64,000 bases of DNA from Undaria pinnatifida (Eukaryota > Sar > Phaeophyceae > Laminariales > Alariaceae). Each line of letters opens with the position of its first letter. Position 1 is the stretch's first letter. The notes beneath the pieces were generated by a model that searched no databases, was not told the origin of the DNA, and saw only the letters and a program-made list of their open reading frames with translations. Of this stretch, positions 1-12,439 are shown piece after piece. The stretch lies in the NCBI GenBank assembly GCA_012845835.1, contig JABAKD010000005.1, positions 3,197,075-3,261,074 of the forward strand, in the 5' to 3' direction. The position numbers were made by a program, and so were the translations under genes.

Positions 1-65
1 NNNNNNNNNNNNNNNNNNNNNNNNNNNNNNNNNNNNNNNNNNNNNNNNNNNNNNNNNNNNNNNNN
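1..65. other. Assembly gap (N run)
   Basis: All bases are N, so the window begins at a scaffold gap. Confidence 0.99.
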
Positions 66-150
66 GTCATAGACAGATATACTCTAGGAGGTGTTGTACG
101 TACCGACCGAACGACCGTCATATAGTTCAGTTCCTTGCAAGATGCCTTGC
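66..150. repeat. Dispersed repeat copy (matches 6127-6215)
   Basis: The segment with ACAGACAGAT, ACTCTA.GAG and GTACGTACCG recurs at 6127-6215 in the same orientation with scattered substitutions. No coding sequence is seen. The DNA from 150 to 930 shows nothing recognisable. Confidence 0.6.
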
Positions 151-927
151 AACGTTCGCCGAAACTTACGATGATAAGTGAGGTGCAACGTGAATGTACA
201 ATACACCGACGGGAAGTAACAAACGGACATTCCCCGCATGTTGTATTTCGCTGCATCTAGATTTAGAAACTTTGTGTACTCAGGGTAGTGAGTACGATTC
301 GAGAATATACTAATGTACTGCAAAGTCCATGAAACTTCAACATGCCCCCTTTGATGAGCAGACAGTAGCTGCTGTAGAGGAACTTGATACTCAAAAGCAT
401 TTCGACGTCATGCTCAGATCTCTGCGTCTAAACAGCAGCGGCAATATGCAGGTAACCATGCCACTCGGAGAATAAAAATACGAATGGAACAATGCAACAT
501 TCAATTCTGCTACATTATCATCCGTAATATGGATTAAATTGTGTCCCAAAATGCTACGCGTGGTGGATTTACAAGCGAGAAAAAAACTTGGGAAGAGGTG
601 CAACCCCAGTTGGGGGTTCAACACGCCCCCTGAAGGTATACCTAGAGCTACGTGAAACTGATTAAAACGTAAACTGTGGACGCTGGCTCAGTACATGCCG
701 CGAAGATTCGTACTAATCCGTTTTACGTATATATTTACATACTCGGAAGAACGTCTACCGATACAGGTGGTACGGTAATACACTGTGGGAGTTTTTTTTT
801 GCGCGAAACCTCTGCTCCCGATGCTACTTTTTAAAAATCCATTACATATATTTTCCAACGCACACTGGTGGGGGTCCTTCCAACGCACACTGTCGGGCTC
901 CTGCCAACGCACACTGAAAGGCGTCCC

Positions 928-1010
928 GGGGGGGGGGGGGGGGGTCGGGGGGGGGGGGGGGGTTCGGCGGGGGGGGTTCGGGGGGGGGGGGGGGTCGTCC
1001 CCCCCCGACA
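928..1010. repeat. Poly-G tract cluster
   Basis: Near-continuous runs of G broken by TC and TTC. The open frames crossing it read as glycine or proline runs and are artefacts of composition. Confidence 0.9.
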
Positions 1011-1082
1011 CTGCTAGTAGCATCCAAGTACCGTTCGGCTGCCTTGCCAACCCAGCGCTGGTGGGGCATTTGGGACGCACAC

Positions 1083-1360
1083 TGCACACACAACACACAC
1101 AACACACAACACACAACACACATAACGAAAATATTTCACTTCGTTGTGCCGTGGGCTGCGGAAAAAAACTCCCCTCCCAAAAATACCGCCTCGTCCTTAC
1201 AAAACAAAAAAAATCAAACGGCCGCGCTTCCAAATCAAACCACCAACACACACCAACACACACCAACACAAACCTACACACACCAACACACCAACACACC
1301 AACACACCAGCACACACCAACACACACCAACACTCATCAACACACACCAACACACACCGC
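1083..1360. repeat. CA-rich minisatellites
   Basis: Two arrays are present: ACACAAC-type units at about 1085-1125 and CACCAACACA decamers at about 1238-1355. The open frames over them (Thr/His/Gln rich) are not supported as genes. Confidence 0.9.
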
Positions 1361-1684
1361 ACACCCTCTATTTCTATCCCTCGTCGGATACACCGCGCTC
1401 CTCGGCGTTGCGCTGGAACGTTTGCGCCTCTGCTGTTCGATCCTGCCCGTGTGGTCTGCCGTGTCTGCGTGCGCCGGTGACTGCGTCTATCAGTTGGGCT
1501 GCTGCGTACTTCCTGTCGCTGGTTCTGCTGTCGCAGCTCATCTCCGCCGCGTGCTGTGGGTGTCTGCTATGAGCCTCTTCGCTCGTTCTAGGCTCCTCCT
1601 TCTCTGCGGCTGCGTGTTCTTCGCCTTCTTCAAACCTCACGGCGTACCACCTCCTCGTGCTCCGGCGGAATCTCTGCACACTAT

Positions 1685-2330
1685 GCAGCGCTCGCTGTAT
1701 GTGTAGTACGTACATGTGTAGCGCAGCAGTACTCCTGTGTGTTTGCGTGTGTAGGATACGCGTGCGTGTTCGAACCTGCCATACTACCTCACCTTCCTCC
1801 AGCGTTCTTGCGGTACAAATCCCTTCCATCACCTGTGTATGCAGGTATATGTACACGGCACTGCTTATACGCTGCGCACTCAGCATGATCACAGCAGTGT
1901 GTGTATGTACAGTGGTGTGCACACAGCTCTCGCTGTGTGTAGTACATACATGTGTATCGCAAGCAATACTTTTGTGTGTATGCGTGTGTAGGATACGCGT
2001 ATTCGAACCTGCCATACTACCTCACCTTCCCCCAGCGTTCCTGCGGTACAAATCCCTTCTATCATCTGTGTATGCAAGTGTGTACACGGCACTTCTCATA
2101 CGCTGTGCACTCAGCATGGTCACAGCAGCGTGTGTATGTACAGCGCTGTGCACACAGCTCCCGCTGTGTATGTAGTACATACATGTGTAGCGCAGCAGTA
2201 CTCCTGTGTGTTTGCGTGTGTAGGATACGCGTACGTGTTCGAACCTGCCATACTACCTCACCTTCCTCCAGCGTTCCTGCGGTACAAATCCCTTCCATCA
2301 CCTCTGTATGCATCATCTCCTATGTATGTA
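1685..2330. repeat. Tandem repeat, unit about 235 bp, nearly three copies
   Basis: The block beginning GTAGTACATACATGTGTA starts near 1697, 1937 and 2172. Each copy then carries TAGGATACGCGT, TTCGAACCTGCCATACTACC and GGTACAAATCCCTTC. Copies differ by substitutions and small indels, and the third is truncated at about 2320. Cys-rich open frames on both strands only reflect the repeat. Confidence 0.9.
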
Positions 2331-2364
2331 TGCGTCTCCAGCTACGGCTGTGCGTCCTGTAACA

Positions 2365-2830
2365 AGCGTTCGTGTCTTTCAGCACGTTACATCCTACACC
2401 TGCGTAAAACTTAACCCATGCGCACATTGTCATCACACCATGCGGCCTTCCTCGCCAATTCTGCTGTTCCCTTTACAGGGGACTAAGTACGAGCATCCTA
2501 TCCGTGACATTCTCCGCCTCAAAGCGAAAGTCGCCGACTAGATCGTCCTTCACGTCACGGCCGGCCGCGCCCTCTCCGTCGCCGACTTGCAACGGAGTGT
2601 TCGTGCCTTTCAGCACGTTACATCCTACACCTGCGTACAACGTAACCATGCGCACATTGTCATCACACCGTGCGGCCTTCCTCGCCAATTCTGCTGTTCC
2701 CTTTACAGGGGAATAAGTACGAGCATCCTATCGGTGACATGCTCCGCCTCAAAGCGAAAGTCGCCGACTAGATCGTCCTTCACGTCACGGCCGGCCGCGC
2801 CTTCTCCGTCGCCGACTTCCAACGCCAATG
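2365..2830. repeat. Tandem repeat, unit about 236 bp, two copies
   Basis: TTTCAGCACGTTACATCC occurs at about 2376 and 2611, and CCTTTACAGGGG follows each at the same distance. Identity is very high. The unit is unrelated to the 235-bp array just upstream despite the similar length. Confidence 0.9.
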
Positions 2831-2993
2831 TTCAGCCCCGGAAGGAAGCCCCTCTCTTCGTCTCCTCATGGGCAACCGGGCTCGTATGGGTTTCAATGTC
2901 CTCGACGCCATTGACAGCATCAAGCACTTCTCCGACTTGGAGGCTCATCTTCGCCAGAATTTCTTCCCACATCGCCGGTATCTCTCGCTGGGC

Positions 2994-3180
2994 GTGCTAA
3001 AACATTCCGCCACTCCCGACGGTCACCAAGTGCCTTCTCGCGCAGTCAAGTGTGATAAAACATTCCGCCACTCCCGACGGTCACCAAGTGCCTTCTCGCG
3101 CAGTCAAGTGTGATAAAACATTCCGCCACTCCCGACGATCGCCAAGTGCCTTCTCGCGCAGCGAGCCACCAGTCAAGTGT
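2994..3180. repeat. Tandem repeat, unit about 57 bp, three copies
   Basis: AAAACATTCCGCCACTCCCG followed by CACCAAGTGCCTTCTCGCGC is repeated from about 2999, 3056 and 3115. The last copy carries a small insertion (AGCGAGCCACC). Confidence 0.95.
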
Positions 3181-3239
3181 GACAAAACACTTCTCCACTT
3201 ACACCAAAAAACACTGACTAAACATGTACTGTTGTATCA

Positions 3240-6120
3240 GCGATGTACGTCCTAGGAAAAGAAAGCGTCAAAAAAGGTGTGATGTAAGGTCAATACGCCC
3301 CCTCAATTGAACCGTAAAGCAAATAGTATATCGAAGAAAGTTAAACTTTTGGATCAATAGGTGTATCCAGCGCTATACGGAACTGTGCATTTACCACCTG
3401 CAGTCCGTGTGCTCGTAATACTACTGAACAATATTTGTACGTGTACATACGTGCATCAGTACAACACAGCTGCTACTGATGCTATCGTGTACTACCGTTC
3501 AACAGAAACGAAGTTGCACTACGTTCACACGTGCTTATAATACCCAGCAGTCGTTAAAATCAACCGTGCTTTCTACTTAAAGTATTGCTGTTAATGCTCG
3601 AAAATGAAAGTTACTTAGGAGGCAAGGAAGTAACTCCAAACTTGGACAAGTCGAGTCCAGTACGAAACCACCATGGTTTACTTACGTTTGCATGATGCTT
3701 GATTCGTGTCATCCTACGTGATGAGACTGCCAAGCCAAAAATAGAAAAACTAACAACAGTTGCCGACGCAAATCGAGAACCATAACGAAAAAACGTACGA
3801 AGTATTGTACAGCAGTAGTAGCGCAGTACAAGTAGTTCTCGTACAAATGTCAAACTAGCTACGTACTGTGAAGCAACAACCAAGAACGCCAGGAGAAAAC
3901 AACACATGCTTGCCCGACACAAGAACAAAATTAAGCAAAGAAAATAAACCTAGATAGTGTTCGTGATGCTACTGATAATGCTGCGGCTGCTGATGCTGAA
4001 ATTCGTGTTCGTTCTCTTCGCAGCTGCTGAAGCGTAAAAGAAGAACTATGGCAGACGGCGACGTTGCTGATGTAGATGATGTGAGTGAAAGCCTTTAGTG
4101 ACGACGGTGATCATGGCCATGATCGACTGCCCTCTCGTGGCCGTCGTGCCTTGGTTCTGTTCGTTGAGTGCAGCGTCAGAGGCTGGTGATGTGGTTGCTG
4201 ATGTTGTGTTGCGGATTCTGGGTTCCTGCAGCTGCAACACGTGCGGTGCGATTATAAAGTTCCTAGCACCCCAATATGAATGCTAGAAACCAAATAGCAT
4301 CTCTTTCGTTTGAGAAATATTCAAAGCGCTTTTCGATAGAATCAAAAAAATCCCGTTGTAGGCATTGGACTGCAGCTAACGAACCATTCAGCTCGATTCT
4401 ACTGGAGATTCCCTACTTGGTCATCTGCACGTTAGAGCCTCTGGCACTGGTGATGTTGGAGCTGGCAGTGCGTGCGATGGTAGTCGGTGGTGTTGTCCGT
4501 CCCCATCAGGAGGATGGGGAGATTTTTTCCCGAGTAATTATCTTGTGGAAGAGATCGGTGAGATATCTTCCAGCTCAACGCTCAGGCCGCCTCTTAGAGG
4601 TAAGTCCCGTGTTGTTTGACGGTGGAGATGTTGCTGTGGCGGCCGTTGGAGTGGAACTCTCAGTTGTAGACGGCGTTGCTCATGCTGTGGCAGGTACTGC
4701 AGTTCCAAGTGCAATCGCTAATGATACACGGTAGCAATTGAAGCTGATATTGTCGCCCTAGCTGTTGCAGGTTGATGGCGTGCAATGACGCCGATGTCTT
4801 GTCATCGTGATGAGGATGTACTGTTAACAGTAGTCGTACGACGAGTAGAGGTGGGTGACGTGCTGTTGATGGTGATCCTGGCTTGAGAACGGTATGTGAT
4901 GTCGAATTGGCCATGTAGTAGGCCTAGACAAGGGTGAGGGCAGTTGCCCTGTTCCTGCCCCCGCAAACAGTTAACGTGCTGTGGTCAGGGTGGTTTGTTT
5001 TGTGCGTGCCGAATTGAGTGCAGCAGCTGATCACAATGTTACAACTGATCTGCACACGCTTGGACGCCTCTCTGCTGTGAGCAGAGACCCATTACGCATG
5101 ATTGGATTTCGAATAATTTCTCCGTGATGCTGGCCGTTTGCATTGCTGCTTGCTTGGTCGCTTGAGAGCGGCCTAGACCTTGCTGTACGCGTAGTAGGGT
5201 GATAGCAGTTGGTCATACTTCGACGTGTAGAAACGTGAAATAAGTTAACGTCGAGATGCAGCAAGGCGAATTTCCGAGTCTGATACGTACTTCTAGCGTG
5301 GAAGCAGATGCTAAAGAACCTTCGGGTCCAAAACGCACGTCTAGCCGTCCACGCAGATGTTGGATAATGCAAAATACCCAGTCTCGGCTGGGGTTAATGC
5401 CTCCGTCGTTTGGCTGGGTAACCGAGTTGCCGACGACCTTGACGCAGGTTACAGCTGTTGGTGCTGTCACCCTTTCATGAAAAATTGACGACGATAAGTT
5501 CTTGTACCCTTTTTGCACTACTTGCTGTTAATAGTTGAAGAAGCGGTTTTAACGATGTCTTCGCGCGTGTGACAGCGCGAACCCGGACTCCATACCTGCT
5601 GCACGACGCGTGAAAGCACCGGCGGTCTTCTTACCTTGTTTTCGCGTAGTACGTGAAAGCAGTCTCCTCTCTCGAACAATACGGATGCAATTGGTGTTGT
5701 CACAGATGTGATGCCTCTGGGTCGAGAGTGATCTTGCTTCTTGAAGGAACGTCCGAACATTAGGCGCACCAGAGGAAATGCAAGCTATTCGTCGACCTCC
5801 TTGGGAACGCTTGGTGGACGCAGCGAGACACCGTTGCGTGGTGCTAGTACGTAAAAGGGCGGGGCTCGTCCCTTGTTTCCGATGATGTGTATCGAGGCCC
5901 TGACTCTGAGCCGCAGAGGTGGCCCCGAAGTGTGCTTGTGGTGATAAAAAAGATGATAAGGTAGCTTGGAGAGTGGCGCTAATATAGGGGAGGAAAGACG
6001 AAAACAAAGATGTAGAAATCAGAACGAGGGGGGAAGAAAAATGGCAACGTCAGGAGATGTAAGGAGAGAAGGAAACGTAACGAGTGACCTAGGTGGGGCT
6101 GTCCACGACCAGATCGATAC
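3240..6120. other. No recognisable gene
   Basis: Moderate-GC DNA without a conserved protein motif. The longest frames (4276-4734 plus; 5213-5518 and 5549-6007 minus) have no recognisable domain and overlap frames on the other strand. Confidence 0.5.
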
Positions 6121-6126
6121 GGCACA

Positions 6127-6470
6127 ATGCCCATGCCACAGACAGATGTACTCTACGAGATGTTATACGTACCGGCAGATCGACCGTCCTATTGTCAAGT
6201 TCCCTAGACCCTTGCATCCCTACTTATGCCGGAACAGAGCACGTCGGGTTTTCCCCAACCAGACAGACATTGCTTGCACCAAGCGCGAAGCGCGGTGAGG
6301 TGTTCGACGAGTCGCATGAAGGGTGGACATCCTTCCAAGAACCGCTCGTAAGACGGACTTGGGCACCTTGTGCCTACTTTCTTGCTTACGGATGACAGCG
6401 ACCAATGAGTAAAACTTTGTTTTATGGGGTGGCCACTCCAGAGACAGCAGCGGGTATACTATGTAACTGC
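6127..6470. repeat. Dispersed repeat with GGAGCACGTCGGGTTTTC-type core
   Basis: From about 6195 this copy aligns with 38310-38585: ACCCTTGCATCCC, a GAGCACGTCGGGT core, CACCAAGCGCGAAG, GTGAGGTGTTCG, GAGTCGCATGAAGG, GACGGACTTG, TACTTTCTTGC, GGATGACAGC and TGGCCACTCC occur in the same order. Shorter relatives lie at 21040-21165, 28980-29080 and 29150-29195. No open frame is conserved between copies, so it is probably a non-autonomous mobile element. Confidence 0.75.
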
Positions 6471-6734
6471 CCAATGGGCGTCTTGCCATATTCACACTAC
6501 GTGATGCGATCATTCCCCTTGTGTGGAGTTAGGGTTCTCCACCGCGCACAACATGATCTAACTCGATAACAATCATGGTAACCGCCAAAAAACATACAGA
6601 AAGATACTCCGGTTGTCTAGCTCACGCATTGAGTGGCGAATTTTCCAGCGCCGTTGCCAACCAACGCCAACCCTAATATACGTATAATGTTTAACTGCGT
6701 CGGTGCCAACCGAGGCCAAGTATTATATTTACGT

Positions 6735-7050
6735 TATCGGGGCAGCGGGGGGGGGCGATACAGGGGAGGCACGGTGAAGAGGGGCCCGCAGGTGGTCGGC
6801 ATGGAGGAAGGAAGTAGGCAGGAGGGAGCCAAGACGCAGGGGTGGGGGGAGGTGGGGGAGAAAATGGCGGAGGAGCGAAAAGTTGGGGGGGGTCTCGGAA
6901 GTGTGTGTGAAGGGTGTGGCGAACGGTCGGGGGGCGGGGAAGGCGGGGGGGGGGAATCAGGAAGAGAATAGGGTTGGGGGACGCGCGACAGGGGAAAGCC
7001 CGGGGGAGGGTGGAATGAACGGAGGGAAGGGGAGGGGGGGAGGGTCTCTG
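6735..7050. repeat. G-rich low-complexity block
   Basis: Purine-rich GGGGAGG-type sequence. Proline- or glycine-rich frames on both strands are compositional. Confidence 0.9.
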
Positions 7051-7379
7051 TCCACCGTGCTTATGTGGTCTCCTCATCACACTGAAGTTATTGTTGCTAC
7101 CCTCTGCCAGCCATCGTGGCATCTGTTGAACCTAACGCTACATTCGGGTGTACAAAAGAGTGATGGGTATGCCCGTGTACAGTCGTCGTGCTACGCCAAC
7201 GATTAAGGGTGCGGTGTTGCAGTATCATGAGGTATGCCATTTTCACGAACGACTCTGTTCTACCTCACTGACAACACCTCACGTTAGCCAATTTTTGATT
7301 GACGCCACCGCCTAGGTAACCATCCCATAGGGGCTTCGCTTTGAAGATATAAGACAGCCCGAACGTCTAAGACCCCAAG

Positions 7380-7510
7380 CAACCAGCGGGGTCACTCGCG
7401 CGAGTGACCCCGAGCCACTGAAACAAAAGTGCCCGAAAGGGGGTAATCCACCCCCCTATGATACCGTAGCTTTGGTCCAAACCTCGGGTCGAGCTTGGGT
7501 CGGATTTGGA
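7380..7510. repeat. Dispersed repeat fragment (family at 41.8-42.3 kb)
   Basis: CGCGCGAGTGACCCCGAGC is shared with 42119-42138. Both are followed by an A-rich stretch, a GGGG/CCACC segment and CCGTAGC.TTGG. A further piece of the family (GACGATTTTGGGTCAAGGAG type) occurs at 22540-22562 and 42308-42325. Confidence 0.65.
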
Positions 7511-7875
7511 GCACAGTCTTGGCTCGAGCACTGGCCGTGTACAGGCGGGTAGCGGACACACGCGCAACAAATCGTAGTGTATACCCATTAAGAGTCGACG
7601 ACCTATTGTCAGTCGCCTCACAGCTTTGTAATCACCATCAAGACACACCCGTCGGCATTTTGTACGGTCGTTCGCGATAGCACCAGACGCATGCTACGAT
7701 AGAGGTATCACACACTTTTCGTCTGAAATGGTTTCTGAACGACGGGGTCCCTTAACCCAAAATCGTCGGGGGAAAAAAATAAATAATAGCCCATTTTTGG
7801 GGGGGGGTTATGATTCTCATTGTGTACCACGGTAGTGGTTTTACTTTTCTCCAGATCGGTGTTTCGGGAGAGGCT

Positions 7876-7969
7876 TTAACCCCTTTAGAGCCCACGAACC
7901 CCTCCCTATACTAAATCCAAGTAATTTTGTCCCCAAAAACGGGTTTCCAGTTGTAAAAGGGAGGGTTAA
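7876..7969 (-). mobile_element. TTAA-flanked mini inverted-repeat element
   Basis: The element is bounded by TTAA on both sides and begins and ends with near-perfect inverted repeats (TTAACCCCTTTA; TAAAAGGGAGGGTTAA). It contains the family core ACTTGGATTTAGTATAGGGA and GGAAACCCG on the minus strand. Related copies lie at 22319, 22693, 42693 and 46928. At 94 bp it can encode nothing. Confidence 0.75.
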
Positions 7970-7984
7970 GCTCCCAATTTGAGG

Positions 7985-9430
7985 GGTAGTGTTAGAAAAA
8001 AAGTTGTGCGCCTCTATCGTAGCACGCGTCGTCAGATTAAAAGAACCTATGTCCTTCGTTCGGGGCGGGTATCTTGGCACAGTGTTTGCGACGTTATGGT
8101 TCGAACCCGCGTCGACTTGGGGCGGCCGCGATACAGGCCGATGTGCTTGGCGGGTTGCGATGTCGTCGATCCGCGTCCAGTCCTTAACACAGCTAATGAT
8201 GATGATGCCGTTCGTTGTGTACTACGCGAAATAACACATTGTTCTTCTTGGCGAACAGCGTGTGTGCTGTTTACGAACCATGTGTGTATTATTTGCGAAC
8301 AACGTGTGCGTGTTCGCTCGCGACAACGGGCTCGATTGATATCGGTATCGAATGTCAGCAAGATCCTGTATTTGGACGTAAGTCATCACCGTCTATGTGC
8401 TCCGAGCTCTTTACGTGCCCGGTGAACGCCCCCTCTATCCCCGTTCCACTCAGAGCACTTTTGAGCACCTCGGTACACCAGTACGGGCCGAGATGCCATG
8501 TTTGGGATATGTTCTGTTGGTTGGGCGCTCCAACGGTTTTTTCTGCTAAGCAACGTTGTTGCTCTTGACCTTCCGGTGGTGGAGCGTACGCGACGACATA
8601 CTATAAACAACCTCGCAGAATCCAGTCCAAAGAGACACCGGCATACTTCGTACATAGTGAGTCGCTGGCCGATTAAATATAGGGCTATGCCGTGTATCGA
8701 CAAGCTGACACACGAACTTCGGAATGCGTATTTTGGCTCGCCTCCGGTTTCCCCCTGACTGCACTGCACCGAGCAAAGCACAGAACACCCTGTCCTATTG
8801 ATAGTAGAACACGATGCGCATGCATGTTCTCGCGGGTGGTCTTAAATCCCGCAGGCGGGTGAATTGCACGCAGCCACACTCGTCGTACTCACATCTATTA
8901 AGATATGCTGCTCCTTCACGGCCAGGGTGGGCATATTTGCATAGTAGGTGCAGCAAAACGCTACCGCACAGCAAGTGGTTAACGGTTGCTCGCTCTTGCC
9001 TCGCGTGCTGCTTTGCTGCTTTCTTTGACAGTCGATGCGCGGTTCGACGGTTCCGGCTGTTGTTGGAGTGTCCTGGGAAGTCTGCTACCCTGGTGCGTTT
9101 TTCATTTATTTGCGCTGCGTAGGATATGATATGTTCTTGGTTAGCGTTGCTAATTTTACCCTTTTTTCATTTGGGATGTGGGCGACCTGGAAGGCTCTCT
9201 AGATACTTCCTCTACATATATATATTGCCTGATCGGCGCCTTGTGTAGTTCCGTTGACTGGACGCAGCGTCTAGGCTAACCCCTTGTACCACCTTACCAG
9301 GTACTCTCTGCCGGCATGAATGCGTGTCCACGTGTTTATCTACTCACCAGGATCGTGCCCGTTGCGCTCCCACCCACCTCATAGTCTTTCTTTCATTGAG
9401 CATCTGCATCTGGCACGCAGGCATAATATT
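7985..9430. other. No recognisable gene
   Basis: Short frames on both strands have no conserved motif, splice-consistent partner or codon pattern that sets them apart. Confidence 0.5.
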
Positions 9431-9439
9431 TTGATCCTA

Positions 9440-9590
9440 TCCACCCCCCCCCCCCCCGCCTCTCCCTAACAACCCCCCCATCCCCAACCCCCCCCCCCCG
9501 TCCCCAACCCCCCCACCCCACCCCACCCCCACCCCCCCCCCAACCCCCACCCCCAACCCCCTTCCCTCGCCCTCCGCCCCACCAAAAACC
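9440..9590. repeat. C-rich low-complexity block
   Basis: CCCCCAACCCC-type sequence over about 150 bp, the start of a C-tract-rich zone reaching about 13.4 kb. Confidence 0.95.
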
Positions 9591-9884
9591 AAAGTCCGTC
9601 AGAGTTGTAAACACTATCCGACAGGTGATATCGTATTTTTACATTTCGAGCCACCCATGCAGTAGCTCCATTCCATTTGTATGGTATTCAAGTTTCAATT
9701 AACACCTCGCCAACAACGCACCCTTCCCCCGCCCCTCCCACCATCGCCTACTAGCCTTGCGCATGCAGTAAAAATCCTATTCATTTATGCGACCTATGCC
9801 CCCTGCACCTGCCCCCCTCCCGTCACCGTCATACTAAAACTAAAAGTAACTACATGATGTTCATATTTAACTGGTTTATTCCAA

Positions 9885-10122
9885 AGTCGTCAGATTTTGT
9901 CCCCCTCAAAAAACAGGTTTTATAGCTTCCGTGCACAGATTGATTAACATCTCCCTGTTGACCCTGGTACAAGCTAGTTTTACCAGGGGATCAGAGTCTC
10001 CGACCTATATCCTTAATGAAGGCACACATCCAGCAATACGCGCGATTGGAGTGTCACACACAGCTTGCAAAGATAAGTTTCGACGAAATCTTCGATCTCA
10101 TAGCTGGAGTGCATTTTAATGT
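9885..10122 (+). repeat. Dispersed element R1, copy 1
   Basis: R1 here means a recurrent non-coding element. Its right half contains TAGTTTCCGCGCACAGATT, CCTGTTGACCCTG, CCGACCTATATCCTTAATGA, ACGCGCGATCGGAGT, AGCTTGCAAAGAT, and ends GATCTCACAGCTGGAGTGT followed by T/A-rich DNA. The left half holds GTCAGATTTTGTCCCCCTCA. Other copies: 11265-11570, 13440-13750, 48105-48390 (minus) and a split copy at 53755-54915. Partial copies: 12905-12990, 14075-14165, 34150-34275 and about 47085-47200. Confidence 0.85.
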
Positions 10123-10139
10123 TTCATAATATAATATCG

Positions 10140-11570
10140 GATGTCTTCTTGCTACAACCGTCAGATTTGTCCCCTTTAAGGATTTATAGTTTCCGCGCAC
10201 ATATCGAAATGTCCCGCCCCCCCCCCCCTCCCCCGATCCTTCTTGTTCAAACCCTCACCCCCCTTCCCCCCCCCCCCCTCCCCCGATCCCTCCCCCCCCC
10301 CCCCCCCCCCCCGCCCCTTTTTCTTTTCTTTTTTTCTCCGCCCAGTTTGTTCAAGCGCCCCACTTACAATCGAAATCGGCCAGAGTAATCAACACCTCTA
10401 CGCAGTTGATATCGCGTCATTATCTTTCTGACCATCCATGACGTAGCTTTCATTTCTTTCCCCCCCCCCGCCTCAACCCCCCCCCCAACGCCCCCTCCTT
10501 TCCCACCACCCGCACGATCGCCTACACCTAGCACCACGCGTATAACAAGCCCCTACATAGCTTTGATCTCCCAGCCGGAGTGTATTACAATGTCATAAGT
10601 GACCTCAACCTTCTAAAAAAAACTCCCCCCCCCCCTCCCTCCTTTTTTTTTTTTCTCGCTCTCCCTTGCTCAAACGCCCCACCTAATATCGAAATCCGCC
10701 AGAGTAATAAACACTTCACGCACTGGATATCACCTCATTATCTTTCTAGAGCCATCCATGCCGCTGCTTTGCCCCCCCCTCGCCCCCCCCCCCCCCCGCC
10801 CCGAACGCCCCCTCCTTCCCCACCACCCGCACCATCGCCTAGACCTAGCACCACACGTATAGCAAGCCCCTACATCTATGCCACCTCAAGCCCTTCCTCC
10901 CCCCTCCCCCCCCCCCCCCCCTTCCCCCACCCGCCACCTCCCCACTCCCCCCACCCCATCCCACCCCCACCCCATCAAACACTCCGCCCTCTACTACTCA
11001 TTGATTGTACAACTTACAGGATATACATGATAGACTGGTGCATTCTTTCCAAAACCGTCACGTTTATCCCCTTAAAATAATGTATAGTTTCCACGCAAAG
11101 ATTAAGCTGCCCCACCCGCCCCACCCCCGCCCCGACCCCCCCCCCCCTATGATGGTTTCCACGCACAAATTGAGCTGCCCCGCCCGTCCCCCCCCCCCCC
11201 CGCCCTTCCCCCCCCGTTCAACCCCGCTCCCTTTTGATCAAAACCAGGCCCCCACGTCCTTCAAAACTCCGCCCTTCCCTCACCGGTTATTCGACTTACA
11301 GGATTCACTTGATAAACGGATTCATTTCCTTCCACAGCTGTCAGATTTTGTCCCCCTCAGAAACGGGTTTTATAGTTTCCGCGCACAGACTGACTAGCAT
11401 CACCCTGTTGACCCTGATAGCTACACTGTAGGTTCAAGAGGAGTCGCCGACCTATATCCTTAATGAGGACACACAACCCGTAATACGCGCGATCGGAATA
11501 TCACACACAGCTTGCAAAGATGAGTTTCGACAAAATATTCGATCTCACAGCTGGAGTATACTTTCATTTT
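10140..11570. repeat. Segmental duplication, left copy
   Basis: The order of blocks here is repeated at 12440-13750: a CTTCTTGCT.CAACCGTCA block, a C-tract, AATCGAAATC.GCCAGAGTAA, CGCACCATCGCCTAGACC, CGTATAGCAAGCCCCTACAT, another C-tract, then a full R1 element ending GATCTCACAGCTGGAGT. The main differences are the lengths of the C-tracts. The copies are direct and about 2.2 kb apart. Confidence 0.85.
11265..11570 (+). repeat. Dispersed element R1, copy 2 (full length)
   Basis: Includes the left half (CCCTCACCGGTTATTCGAC, TTGATAAACGGATTCATTTC, GTCAGATTTTGTCCCCCTCA) and the complete right half ending ACAGCTGGAGTATACTTTC. Confidence 0.85.
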
Positions 11571-11574
11571 TTAT

Positions 11575-12435
11575 AGTATCGTACACGTCGCATAGAACAA
11601 ATAAAATACATGTATGTATATTCAAAATTGCAGTAGTTTTTTGTTGCTGCTCGGAGAAGGCTCCTCAGTCAGCTTTTCTTGGACGTATTGTTGAGCTTTT
11701 GCCGTGCTATTACAGCTTGCGATGAGGATCAGCTCTCGGCCCGAATCTCCGTCATCTTGCTCGTCGACTCCAGCTGTGTCGGTTCTGCTGTAGTACTCGT
11801 TTTTCGCAAATTATTTCAAATACGTCATCTGTGTGAGTTCGACCAGTTGAGCGGTCGATACTGCGTTCCAACAGCAATTGAGCGGTCTAGATTCAACGTT
11901 GCAAGTTGCGTGATTTATGAGTCTCGTGGCCAATACATACATAGGAGTACTCGCATACAGGGAACAAGAGAGGAGATAGGTCCAAGTGCACTGTAACATA
12001 TGGTTGGGCTGCTAAAAATGGTGATACAGCAGCTGAACGTTCGAGGTTTACGGGGTGGTTTGGCGATTACTGCTGCTACTTGCCGATGATGTTGCGGTAT
12101 GATAATCCCGTTATACTATCCGCCGGTACTCGTATATGTACCTGGCATAAGATACGATAATAACTCAATGGCGGTGACATTGCATACCACATCACCTCGC
12201 CTGTTGTATTTAGCAATATGTGTATATTTCTTATAATTAGCGATGTCAGAAAATGATGGTATCTACTGATTGTACCTATCGATTGAAAAAAATCTATCGT
12301 TCGATCCATGTACAATAACAAATTATGAAGATTTTAACACGTTGTTTACTACACCTAAGAACTGGGTTGCATACTACATGTAACATCAAACCTTCTAGAA
12401 AAATAAACATTACCAGGCGGGTGATAAAAAGGGGT
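11575..12435. other. Spacer between the duplicated blocks; no gene seen
   Basis: AT-richer DNA without recognisable repeats or coding motifs. Confidence 0.5.
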
Positions 12436-12439
12436 GTCT

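Noticed and set aside
4048-4080. ATG followed by MADGDVADVDD and a GTGAGT donor
   Set aside because: An attractive first exon, but only eleven codons, in a region of GATGTTG-type repeats, with no convincing second exon.
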